A stretch of 64,000 nt of DNA from NCBI GenBank assembly GCA_001931905.2, contig MSJI02000232.1, positions 1-64,000 on the forward strand. The letters are read 5' to 3'. The DNA is from Cladosporium sp. IMV 00045. Taxonomy: Eukaryota; Ascomycota; Dothideomycetes; Cladosporiales; Cladosporiaceae. The position numbers and the translations under genes are program-made. The notes under the pieces were generated by a model that was not told the origin of the DNA, made no database searches, and saw only the letters and a list, made by a program, of their open reading frames with translations. Positions 8,755 to 17,503 of the stretch are shown in pieces; within the stretch, counting starts at the first letter, position 1; each line of letters begins with the position of its first letter.

Positions 8755-11298
8755 CTATCGCCCATCCCTCCCCGCATCATCATCCCTATACCTCCTTCCC
8801 TTCTCCCCCTCCCCGTCCTCGTCACTCTCCACCCCCTCATCCTCACTCTCACTGCCCAACCCAAACGGCGTCTCCTCATCACTTCCCTCCGCGAACGCAT
8901 CGTAAAGCTCTCCCGCCCTCTTATTCCTCCTGCCACCACCACCTGCCGTCCTCGCCACACCTTCCTCCGCATCCTCCGCCTCCACCATCTCAAAGCCGTA
9001 CTCATCCCTGCTCATCCAGCGCGCGCGCTTGCGCCGCATGTACCACCACCAGCCGCCGATGGCGGCCAGGAAGGCGACGATCAGCACGGCCGAGCCGTAG
9101 ATCCAGACTTGGGTGTGTTTGCTGGCGCCGAAGGTGGGGAAGGGGTGGGGGAGGAAATTGGTATTGTTCGAGAAGGTGGGTGAGGGGCTGGGAGACGGGG
9201 AGGCGGTGGAGTCGGGGGAGTTGTCTTGCTCAGAGGGCACGTTTGTTGCGGATGCGGTGGGGCTGGCCGCCGACGAGGAGCCTTTGTTGTTCACCGGGCG
9301 GTCGATGTGGTCTGTGGGGTTCCCTGCGGGCTCGCCAGTGACTGTCGGCACGACGACAGAGGTGGTGTCGACGTGGCCGTCTTCGCGGTCGTGGTCGTCG
9401 TCGTCGTACTCGTTGGGGAGGGGGAGGAGGTCCTGCTTGTCGGCGTCGATGGATTCGCCCCAGAGTTTGAGTCGCCAGTCGGTGAAGGTGCCCTTGTTGT
9501 CGTCGACGCGCGTGTCTTTCACAATGACCGTCCAGTCGCCAACGCCGTCTTCGCCCCAGTGCGCCACGCTCATGAATTCCCAGTCGACGTAGCCCTGGTG
9601 CGCGTTGTCTTTGCGGCGGTGCGTGGCGATGTGCGACACCATGCCGCTGGGGCTGTGGAGCTCGACGCTCAGGTCGCCGCGGCGTTGGTGTTTGACGTTC
9701 ATGACGACGGTGACGTGCTCGACGCGCTCGAGGTTATTCTTCTTCAACATCTCCTTGGTAACTTTGAATTTGCTGGCGAGACCTTTCTCGCCTTGGGGGA
9801 TTTCGTGCTTGACGTGCTGCCAGGGTGAGAACAGCCAGGCTTGCGGCTTGACGTTCTTCCAGGTTTTGGCCATTTCGACCATGGCGTAGGCGTCAGCTTT
9901 GCCGTAGCCAAATTGGTGAGAGAACTCCTTCCCGATAGCCTTGTTCAGCTTCCAGTCACTTGGCTGATCCACTTTGACCGCCGTCAGAGCAGTGATGTAT
10001 TGGAAGTCGCGCCAGTTCAACTTGGGGTTGGCCTCTAGCATGAGAGCATAGATGCCTGCAACCAGAGGACCAGCCGCTGAGGTGCCACCGTGGTTTGTGT
10101 AACACGAGTCTTTTCCCACGTCAGTCGTGTGAATCGCATCGCCTGAACCAGAGGAGTAGGTGACGACCATTTGCGCACTGCACTTCTCAGAGTAGTACGG
10201 GTGCAAGCCCTTCCGGTCGATGCCGCCCACACTAACCGAGTAAATGCTGTTGGTGTAGCCGTCGAAGTTACAATCATCGTCGTTGGCAGCGCCGTTTCCA
10301 ATAGCGAACACGTAGACCGAACCAAGTCCGTTGCGGCCTTTCTGGACGCCATTCACCATTGCTCGTCGGATGAGGATTCCAGGCCTCTCCATGGCCTCTC
10401 CGTTGTCCGAAGGTCCCCAAGAACAAGAGTAAATGTGGTTTTCGTGGAACGCGTAGTTCATAGCCACGGCCTCGTCCGCATCGCTGATGATCTTGGAGAG
10501 GATTCGCTCTCCGGCAACCTTTGAATCGTATGCCACACCTACACCGCAGACGCCGTTCTTCACCGCAGACACTTCTCCCGCGCATCGCGTGCCGTGCTTG
10601 TCGTCGCTCAGTCGCGGCTTGGGATCCTCCACATCGTCGTTGAAATCATAGCTGCCTTTTGCGAAATAGTTGTCCTTGAGATCGTCACTGTCCATATCGA
10701 GCCCATCGTCCACAATGCTGATCGTAGCGTTCTTTCCGGTGATGCCTTGCTCCCAAACGCCAGTTACATTCAAATCGTGCCCGGTCTGCACGTGGTTGTA
10801 CAGATGCCATTGATCCTGGAAGATCGGATCCTGAATCCCTAGCGCCTCTGCAATGTCGATGCCCTTTTGTACGTTCGAGTCAACGAGGTGATCCTTTTGA
10901 CGCGGCCAGACAGCAGCATCCCTCTCCAATGGCGGCAATGCATCGCGCTTCACCAGCGGGAAGCGCTTGTGAAGCTCTTGCTTTTGCGACAGCAGCACAT
11001 TGTCCAGCACGTGCGGCTCCTCCCAACCGACATCCCTTTTTCTTCGCCGCCGTTTCAGGTCGTCTATCGCTGATTGTATGTGATCGTGGCCGTGTGCGCG
11101 GGTTGTGCGAAAAACATGGTGGTCTTCGAGGTTGCCTAGAGGTCCTTCGTATTGAAGGCCAAGATGTGAGGACAGATGGTCAGGGTGAACGTCTCGCGAC
11201 AGGTGGACGGCGTAGTAATCGTGGGCGTCGTAGTCGCGCGCGGCCCAGGTCGATTGCAAGAGTGCAGGCAGCAGGGCCAGGGCGGTTTTCCACTTCAT
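8755..11298 (-). CDS. KEX2: Kexin (Kex2) Golgi serine endoprotease (homeolog A)
   Basis: 847 residues, single exon. Kex2 matures secreted proteins in the trans-Golgi by cutting after Lys-Arg or Arg-Arg. The order is: signal peptide (1-20, MKWKTALALLPALLQSTWAA); propeptide with a basic run at 83-88 and a likely autoprocessing site LVKR|D at 118; and a subtilisin-like domain with D197 (IVDDGLD), H235 (DDKHGTRCAG), N335 (AIGNGAAND) and S407 (HGGTSAAGP). A P-domain, about 500-635, includes SVELHSPSGM and DWTVIVKDT. A Ser/Thr/Pro-rich stalk leads to a membrane segment near 731-753. The cytosolic tail has Y767-G-F-E-M-V, which resembles the YEFDxI-type Golgi-retention signal of yeast Kex2, followed by acidic clusters. 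The stalk is five residues longer than in homeolog B. It is divergent from the PhoD gene. Confidence 0.96.
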   Translation of the reverse strand: MKWKTALALLPALLQSTWAARDYDAHDYYAVHLSRDVHPDHLSSHLGLQYEGPLGNLEDHHVFRTTRAHGHDHIQSAIDDLKRRRRKRDVGWEEPHVLDNVLLSQKQELHKRFPLVKRDALPPLERDAAVWPRQKDHLVDSNVQKGIDIAEALGIQDPIFQDQWHLYNHVQTGHDLNVTGVWEQGITGKNATISIVDDGLDMDSDDLKDNYFAKGSYDFNDDVEDPKPRLSDDKHGTRCAGEVSAVKNGVCGVGVAYDSKVAGERILSKIISDADEAVAMNYAFHENHIYSCSWGPSDNGEAMERPGILIRRAMVNGVQKGRNGLGSVYVFAIGNGAANDDDCNFDGYTNSIYSVSVGGIDRKGLHPYYSEKCSAQMVVTYSSGSGDAIHTTDVGKDSCYTNHGGTSAAGPLVAGIYALMLEANPKLNWRDFQYITALTAVKVDQPSDWKLNKAIGKEFSHQFGYGKADAYAMVEMAKTWKNVKPQAWLFSPWQHVKHEIPQGEKGLASKFKVTKEMLKKNNLERVEHVTVVMNVKHQRRGDLSVELHSPSGMVSHIATHRRKDNAHQGYVDWEFMSVAHWGEDGVGDWTVIVKDTRVDDNKGTFTDWRLKLWGESIDADKQDLLPLPNEYDDDDHDREDGHVDTTSVVVPTVTGEPAGNPTDHIDRPVNNKGSSSAASPTASATNVPSEQDNSPDSTASPSPSPSPTFSNNTNFLPHPFPTFGASKHTQVWIYGSAVLIVAFLAAIGGWWWYMRRKRARWMSRDEYGFEMVEAEDAEEGVARTAGGGGRRNKRAGELYDAFAEGSDEETPFGLGSESEDEGVESDEDGEGEKGRRYRDDDAGRDGR

Positions 11299-12410
11299 TG
11301 TGGTGTTGTGGTGGTGTCTTGCTCCTTAGGAGCGGGTGTGGAGGAGTTGTTCTCGAATGCGTTGTCCAGTTTGCTTAGTATGCGCCAGGCATGCTGATTT
11401 TATTGTACAGGTGAGGAAATAGTGGGAAAGAGGGAGTATGTTGTGTTGATGCAAGGGATATGCCGGATGCCTTGCTATTAAATTGAAAGGTGAGGTCAAG
11501 TCAAGTCAAGACAACAGAGTGGTGTCTCAATAGGACGGCAAGCGACGAATGCGGCGGAGTAGGGGCCAAGGGACTCGCTCTCACAGGGCGACCAGGATCA
11601 ACTTTACCAGCTGGTGTCTGTGGGGAACGTGTCGCCTCCTGGAGAACAAAGAGATCTTCTCTCGCTGGTCTCAAAAATAGACGTATATTACGCATACAGA
11701 TATTTGGTGGTCAGATTGCATTTCACAAGTCTTTCACATCCTATTCATTATTGCCACTTTCGAGAACCACTTTGAAGCCCATCTTTCCCGACGAGCGAGC
11801 TATCCTTGTCAGCCGATCCCGACTTTCGATGATGCTTTTCGAAGTTGCTGAAATACATGTACCGACATGACCGTGATGCTAAGTGAGTTCTTTTATCATC
11901 GAAAATTAATGTCTTCATTAATCGGTCTTGCGGGAGAATTCCGGACATGCGTGTAATCCGCAGCGAATTCGGTTCGGGCTGCGTTCAATCATACCCTAAT
12001 GTACTTGCATGTAGCTTGCCGATGGGAGCATCCTTGCACATGACGATTCCTACAAAGATATAGCGGTGGCTGGCTTAGAGCTGCCGAGTAGGGCGACCAA
12101 CAGGTTTCCCATCTTCCAACCTCCACCGCTACCCTCGCGCTCTGCGGTTTTTTTCTTCATACCACGTCTTTCTTCTTCTCGTTGGTTTAATGATTCGCAT
12201 GCAAATATCACGAACTCACGATTCCTAGCGCCGTTCATGCTCATCGCCCGCATCATGCACTAGCTCCGACTGCTTGTGCGCGCATCTTGTTATACCCTTC
12301 ATGTGCAAATCCAGCTCTTGCGCTTTTTGCTGAACATAAGAGACATTTTTCCTATAGGCGCATAGTCTAGCGGCCACTCCGCCAATCGCGTCGTCCTCAG
12401 CATCCTCAAC
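11299..12410. promoter_or_regulatory. Divergent promoter region KEX2 / PhoD-like gene (A)
   Basis: 1.1 kb between two divergently transcribed genes, conserved along its length with 30427-31536. No ORF has protein character. I see no specific operator that I can name. Confidence 0.45.
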
Positions 12411-13698
12411 ATGGACCAGAACCGCCGCAAATCCGGTCTCTGGGAGTCCAATAACGAGGGTCACTATGAACGAAAAGCATCGGGACCGTTCCAATACTAC
12501 CAACCCCCAGCGGGTCAACACCACGCAAAGGGTCGCTCGTTTTCCGAGCGCGCCGGTGGCTCAAGGCTGGCGCACGTGCAGACCCAAGACCAAGGTCTCA
12601 CATCCCAGCCCATGGTCTCACCGCCGTTAAAGTCGGAAGGCCTACATCGCGACTCCGACCACCATTCCAACCTGGTCCCCGAGTATTCGAGTCGCCCAAG
12701 GTACGACAACTTCGACAACGCGACCAGCAGCATGCCTTTGCCTCGCCCGGTCAAGCAGCAGCGGCCTGCTCGCGTGGAGCCCGAAGACGATCAAGTCCCC
12801 GAGAACATGCGCTCGAAACCTTGGTCGCCGGAGCCGGTGCCTGTGGAGAGTCAGCAGAAGCATGCGCGACGAGATAGCAACGCATCGAAGCCTGTGCGTC
12901 GAGGCTCGGTGCCCGAGAAGAGCCCTCTGCAGAAGCTTGAGTACAAGCTGGACGATATTAGCAAGGAAGAGAAGCGCGCGCGCATGAAAGAGGCGGAAGA
13001 TAGATCTAGGCGCAGAGAACAGAGAAAGTCAGGTCTTCCCGGCGAGGGGGATTTGCTTCGATCTGGCACAATGAGAGGCGAGCCGGGCCGGGTTGTGTCT
13101 GATGGAGCGCGGAGATCGAGCCAACAGAAGAATGAAAGAGACGCTGTGGCTATGGGCAGACACGCATCGACTGGATCATCTCAGGCGCAACATGGTGCTG
13201 CTAAGATGAGGCAAGCTCAGGACGCGCTGAGGAATGGATCCCCCGAGCGGGAGGACCAGTCTGCCGATGACTACGAACATGGTGGTCGATTACCAGAAAC
13301 TCGTGCATACGGAGGAGAACAGCGTAGGGCTGCCCGACAACGGAACGATCCGACCTTCATTCCCAATGAGCCTAACGTAGAGCGTTCACGAAGCGACAGA
13401 AGTCATAGCACTGCCCGTGATACTGCTGTTTCTGGCGCAGGCGCAGCGGCTGTTCTAACTGCAGCCGAACGAGGAAAGGCTGCTCACGATCGTCGGAGGC
13501 AAACTGCTGCACCCGTAGACTCGGCCATGGCCTCGCCCAGTCGAGGATATTCTCAGGACAAGAACGGTAATATTGGGAGGAGCAACAGCAACAAGCTACA
13601 GAAACGCAACCCTCAGCAGCCCACCGAATGGCGCGGCAGAGGCGACAATTATTTCAACGGACCACACGATCAGCCTCGTGGCGCTGCAAACCTGCACG
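12411..13698 (+). CDS. PhoD-family phosphatase-domain protein, N-terminal fragment (homeolog A, cut by gap)
   Basis: Starts MDQNRRKSGLWESNNEGHYE and runs 429 codons plus one base into the N gap, ending at ...HDQPRGAANLH. This is the disordered, Arg/Ser/Gln-rich N-terminal region of the protein seen complete at 31537-36747, including a charged, probably coiled-coil helix (LQKLEYKLDDISKEEKRARM). The catalytic domain is absent here. The next codons are found at 50332, where contig 3 begins with the same 36 bases that end this contig (13663-13698) and in the matching phase. So this is an assembly break, not a truncated gene. Confidence 0.9.
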
Positions 13699-13718
13699 NN
13701 NNNNNNNNNNNNNNNNNN
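13699..13718. other. Assembly gap (20 N) between contig 1 and contig 2
   Basis: Twenty N bases interrupt the PhoD reading frame. The sequence after the gap has no relation to the next codons of that gene. Confidence 0.99.
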
Positions 13719-14924
13719 GAAGAAGACGACGCGGGGGACAGAGGGATATGACGCGAGGTCGTCCGACCGTGAGCAGTGAAGAAGAGAAAGAGGTGGATAA
13801 GTTGGCCCGGCTCGCAGCAAGCAGCAAGACGAGCGAGTGTATTGTAGATAGAAAGCGCTAGGTACGCTTGGACCCTCAAGAACCCTCACGAGCCCAGGTG
13901 ATGACCTGCCTCGACTGCGAATCGCGCCAACGGCCGTCAACCTTGTCTTCCTACAACTGGCCGCGAACAAAGGGACATCTGCACCCGCAAATGCACCGCC
14001 TTGGCGACCTGCAGTCTTGCACGTCTGCATCTCTTCGCCTGCATGCCTGCTCCATGGCCGCCGGTATGGTGCATCCATACAGCCAACGCCCGTATGTCAT
14101 CTGTATCGGCTTGCAATTTGACCCCGAAGCGAACGATGCCGTACACAGCCAAGGCTGGCTGGCTGGCTGGCAGAGCCCTTTCTTCCGCGGCTGACTACTG
14201 TTTTGCAAGGACTCGTACGTGCCACGATTCTGAGCAAGCAGCCGCTCGTGATGGATAAAGAGTCGATCCGCCATCGCAAAGAAGTTGGATAGGATGCCTT
14301 AGCTGATGAGCCTGAATTCTCTCATTCAGGATCTCATCTGACTTCTCAGCTCGTTGTGTCCATCCAGCTTATCGCATTTTGCTATTGCTGAAGCTGATGG
14401 GCATATTTGCGAGACATGCCCGAGATCCCTGCAACATCACTGCATGCTTTGCGACGATCGGTAGACGTGTCCCTACAACTATGATACCGGACATGTGGCT
14501 GTTGGGACGGCAGTGTCCTGATGCTCGACTTCAATTGAGATGGCCCCTTGCATCATTGTGGGCTCCTACCCCCAACATCCTTCACTAATGCTATCGACAG
14601 AATTAACCTTTCTGTCATCTTGTTGTAGGTTGCGCGCCCTTCTGCACTGCAGTGCTCAGGCTGTAAAGGTGCCTGAGGCGCCCGACGGGATCGGCCGTTG
14701 GCGCCAATCACTCGGGTCTAGTCAAGTCAAATTGGACGACGACTCGCGATGGGGCAAATATTTCTCGAAGCCTAGAGGCTCCGAACCCTGCAAACTATTC
14801 AATTTTCCAGAACTCTCTTTTGTCACAATCGAGTCACTCACGTTAGGTCTATTGTCATCACGTAATTATTGGCAATCAGTCAACCTAGTCTACTGCTGCC
14901 AACGAGACTTGCGCGACTCCAGGA
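13719..14924. other. Left end of contig 2, no assignable gene
   Basis: 1.2 kb upstream of DUS2. A short frame, 13719-13861 on the plus strand, ends in KTSECIVDRKR and could be the tail of a gene cut by the gap, but it has no recognisable feature. Other short ORFs here lack protein character. The part next to 14924 should hold the DUS2 promoter. Confidence 0.4.
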
Positions 14925-16256
14925 ATGCTGAAGAGAATCATGGCGACTGCGAAGAAAGTGCCCATTCCCAAAAATGGCGTGGATTACCGCGGCAAAATTG
15001 TCCTTGCACCGATGGTGCGGTCTGGTGAGTGCCCTTCACGTCTGATCGCGCTCAAGTACGGTGCGGACCTTGTCTGGGGCCCGGAAACCATCGACAAGGC
15101 TATGATCGGAACTACTAGACAATTCAACGAGCAAACCAAGACTGTCGATTTCTCACGACTGTCATCAAATGGACTGAAGAACCCTTTAATCAACCCGGAC
15201 CAAAGGGAAAGCGTCATCTACCGGCTTCATCCGGAACGCGAGGGGAAGCAATTGATCTATCAGATCGGCACGGCGAATCCAGAAACTGCGGTCGAAGCGG
15301 CGAGTCTTGTTGCCAAAGATGTTGCCGGTATTGATGTCAATGCCGGCTGCCCGAAGCCTTTCAGTACGAGTGGTGGCATGGGTGCGGCGCTCTTGAAAAC
15401 TCCCGAGAAGTTGTGCGCAATTCTGCGCGCTCTGGTCAAGGAAGTCGGCGAACCCAACGAAATCGGAATCAGCGTCAAGATACGATTGCTAGACACACCC
15501 GAAGAAACGCAAGCCTTAGTGCGTCAACTCTGCGCCACTGGAATTATTGGTCTCACTCTTCACTGCCGCACAACCCCCATGCGACCACGCGAGAAAGCAA
15601 TCAGAGAGCAACTCAAGATGGTCGTCGAAACATGTCACGAGGCCGGTGTCGCATGCCTGATGAACGGCGATGTCACTTCTCGCGACGAGGCTCACAAGCT
15701 TATGGAGGAGTTCGGCGCAGACGGTGCAATGATTGCCACAGCTGCGGAGACCAACCCATCATGCTTCCGCGCAGAGGCCGACGGTGGTATCGCATCATGG
15801 GACGAAGCAGTCAAGGAGTACGTCAAGATCAGCATGGAAGTTGAGAACCGCTACGGAAACACAAAGTATCTTCTCGGTCAGATGATTCCCGGCAAGCAGG
15901 CAGCATACAAAAGTATGACACGCGCGAGGAGCTACGTGGAACTTGTCAACGCCCTCGGATACGACCAAGAGGCCGACTTCAAGGACTTGGCGGACAAGAC
16001 GGACAAAGTGCTCGAGATTGGCACGTACGAGAAGCCCAAGCTTACCAAGGCCGAGAGAAAGAAGCTCAACAAAGAAGCTGCAAAGCAATCAAAGCAAACG
16101 GATGGCTCAGCAAAATCTGAGGAGAGCCAGGAGATTTCTCAAATTGCTGGACAAAAGCGAAACGCCGATGCGGCAGAGCTGGAGATGCCGGCAGATGCTG
16201 CCCGGGAGATTGGGCCAGGGACTGTGCCTGAGAAGGCTTCGGTGCTTGCTGTATAG
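14925..16256 (+). CDS. DUS2: tRNA-dihydrouridine(20) synthase, Dus2/Smm1 type
   Basis: 443 residues, single exon. An in-frame ATG at 14940 (MATAKK) is an equally good start. Dus2 is a flavin enzyme that reduces U20 of cytoplasmic tRNAs to dihydrouridine using NADPH. The (beta/alpha)8 FMN-binding barrel covers about residues 20-340. It starts with the family signature KIVLAPMVRSGECPSRLIAL, and the active-site Cys is C142 in VNAGCPKPFS. The following GGMGAALL distinguishes the Dus2 subfamily from Dus1, Dus3 and Dus4. Further barrel motifs are SVKIRL, LTLHCRT and CLMNGDV. The C-terminal part is Lys/Glu-rich and low-complexity, without a visible double-stranded-RNA-binding domain, as in yeast. 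Its homeolog would lie left of base 1. Its 3' end converges on the FAS1 gene. Confidence 0.93.
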   Translation: MLKRIMATAKKVPIPKNGVDYRGKIVLAPMVRSGECPSRLIALKYGADLVWGPETIDKAMIGTTRQFNEQTKTVDFSRLSSNGLKNPLINPDQRESVIYRLHPEREGKQLIYQIGTANPETAVEAASLVAKDVAGIDVNAGCPKPFSTSGGMGAALLKTPEKLCAILRALVKEVGEPNEIGISVKIRLLDTPEETQALVRQLCATGIIGLTLHCRTTPMRPREKAIREQLKMVVETCHEAGVACLMNGDVTSRDEAHKLMEEFGADGAMIATAAETNPSCFRAEADGGIASWDEAVKEYVKISMEVENRYGNTKYLLGQMIPGKQAAYKSMTRARSYVELVNALGYDQEADFKDLADKTDKVLEIGTYEKPKLTKAERKKLNKEAAKQSKQTDGSAKSEESQEISQIAGQKRNADAAELEMPADAAREIGPGTVPEKASVLAV

Positions 16257-16632
16257 AAAGGGAAAGGCTAGAAAGCATCAGATAGAACTGCATTCGGCTT
16301 GGTGTTTGCCTTCGCCAACCAGGGATCCAAGTGCTGGACCCGAAAGCCGGTCAGTGATAGAGTAGGGTGTTGGAGGTAAAGCGTTATTACCATTTGTTTA
16401 TAACAAATTTTACATTACTCGTGTCGCAAGTCTCATCAGTATTCCATAAAGTGTTACCACCATCTTCAGGCTCTTCTGAATGTCGTAGAGCTGTACAATC
16501 GAGCATCGGTAGCATCTTATGTATATCTGCCCCAACAAATTGCCAACGAATCTAAAGAAACCTCAGGAAAACCCAAACGCCATTCTCATAAAATCCGTAT
16601 ATCTCATGATTTCAAAGAGGAAGCAAAACCCC
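16257..16632. other. Convergent spacer DUS2 / FAS1
   Basis: 376 bp between two converging genes, AT-richer near 16375-16600. It probably holds both 3' UTRs. Nothing else seen. Confidence 0.5.
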
Positions 16633-17280
16633 TCACGAAGCATAATTCAACACCCCCTTCAGCACCCAAACCTCACCATTCGCAACCTTGCTCACCACAC
16701 GCTCCACCTCAACATCTCCCGGCTGCACAAACGCCTTACCGTCCCTCTTCTCCCACCACAACTCCCCTCCACTCATCCTCTCGGCCTTCTCGCCTTCCTT
16801 CCAGGGACTAGCGAAAACGACATGCGCCTCGGTGAACCGCCTCAAATTCCTGTGCGCACGGTCTTCGCCACTCTGGCCGTCGTACGCCGCGTCGCCCAGC
16901 TTGGCGTAGTCCTCGGGGTCTTCCCACGGTTTGCGCGGCAGGTCGGAGAGGGCGCTGTTGGAGGGAGCGAGGACGGTGGTGTTCAGCGTGGCGCTGTTGA
17001 GGCGAGTGCTGACGCTGCTCGCGCCGCGGGTGAAGCTGGCGAAGGTGTTGATGCTGCGCTGGTTGCCGATCACGTCGGAGAGGATCACGTCGCCGTTCGG
17101 TGGGTCGGTGGAAGGTGGCTCTTCGCCTTTTTGTGGCAGTTGGATGCCCGGGTCCATGATCGCTTCTTGCTCGTGGTCTGGGAGGCGGTTGAAGAAGAGG
17201 GGTTTGGACGGGGCGGCGAGAGCGGCGGCGCTACCGGTAATGAAGATAGTGGAGGCGATGAGAGCTTTGTATGGTTTCAT
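16633..17280 (-). CDS. Secreted or vacuolar FAS1 (fasciclin) domain protein
   Basis: The start is placed at MKPYKALIASTIFITGSAAALAA because it begins a clear signal peptide (about residues 1-22) and an upstream ATG would bury it. This gives 215 residues. One FAS1 domain fills the rest: SINTFASFTRGASSVSTRL, the H1-like TVLAPSNSALSDLPRKPWED, RNLRRFTEAHVV, and the closing VANGEVWVLKGVLNYAS. It belongs to a short single-domain ascomycete FAS1 family with the conserved stretch LPRKPWEDPEDY. These are secretory-pathway proteins of unknown role; FAS1 domains elsewhere mediate adhesion. No GPI or membrane anchor is visible at the C-terminus. It is divergent from FAN1. Confidence 0.85.
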   Translation of the reverse strand: MKPYKALIASTIFITGSAAALAAPSKPLFFNRLPDHEQEAIMDPGIQLPQKGEEPPSTDPPNGDVILSDVIGNQRSINTFASFTRGASSVSTRLNSATLNTTVLAPSNSALSDLPRKPWEDPEDYAKLGDAAYDGQSGEDRAHRNLRRFTEAHVVFASPWKEGEKAERMSGGELWWEKRDGKAFVQPGDVEVERVVSKVANGEVWVLKGVLNYAS

Positions 17281-17503
17281 TATGGAGAGTACATAGGTGT
17301 GAAAGGCTGGATATGTGTGGTTCTTGATGTGATGTTCGAAGGTGTGGACGATAGGCCTGGTGGACCCTGGGTCACATCGCATGCTGATCCCACACTTGCA
17401 TGACGCAATCTTTCACGTGCTTGCGTCTCGGGTTCGGGCCCTGCATGTCAGCTCTGCGGGTGCATACTTGACTGCACGTGTGTTATGCCTTACAGCGAAG
17501 AAG
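17281..17503. promoter_or_regulatory. Short divergent promoter FAS1 / FAN1
   Basis: Only 223 bp separate the two start codons, so both promoters must share it. The FAN1 frame stays open leftwards to 17342, but this extension overlaps the spacer and upstream FAS1 leader and lacks protein character. Confidence 0.45.

Noticed and set aside
12355..12410. Possible tRNA-like sequence (CATAGTCTAGCGGCCAC) before the PhoD start, also in B
   Set aside because: No matching acceptor stem, anticodon arm or B-box GGTTCGA was found around it. It is probably the PhoD leader.
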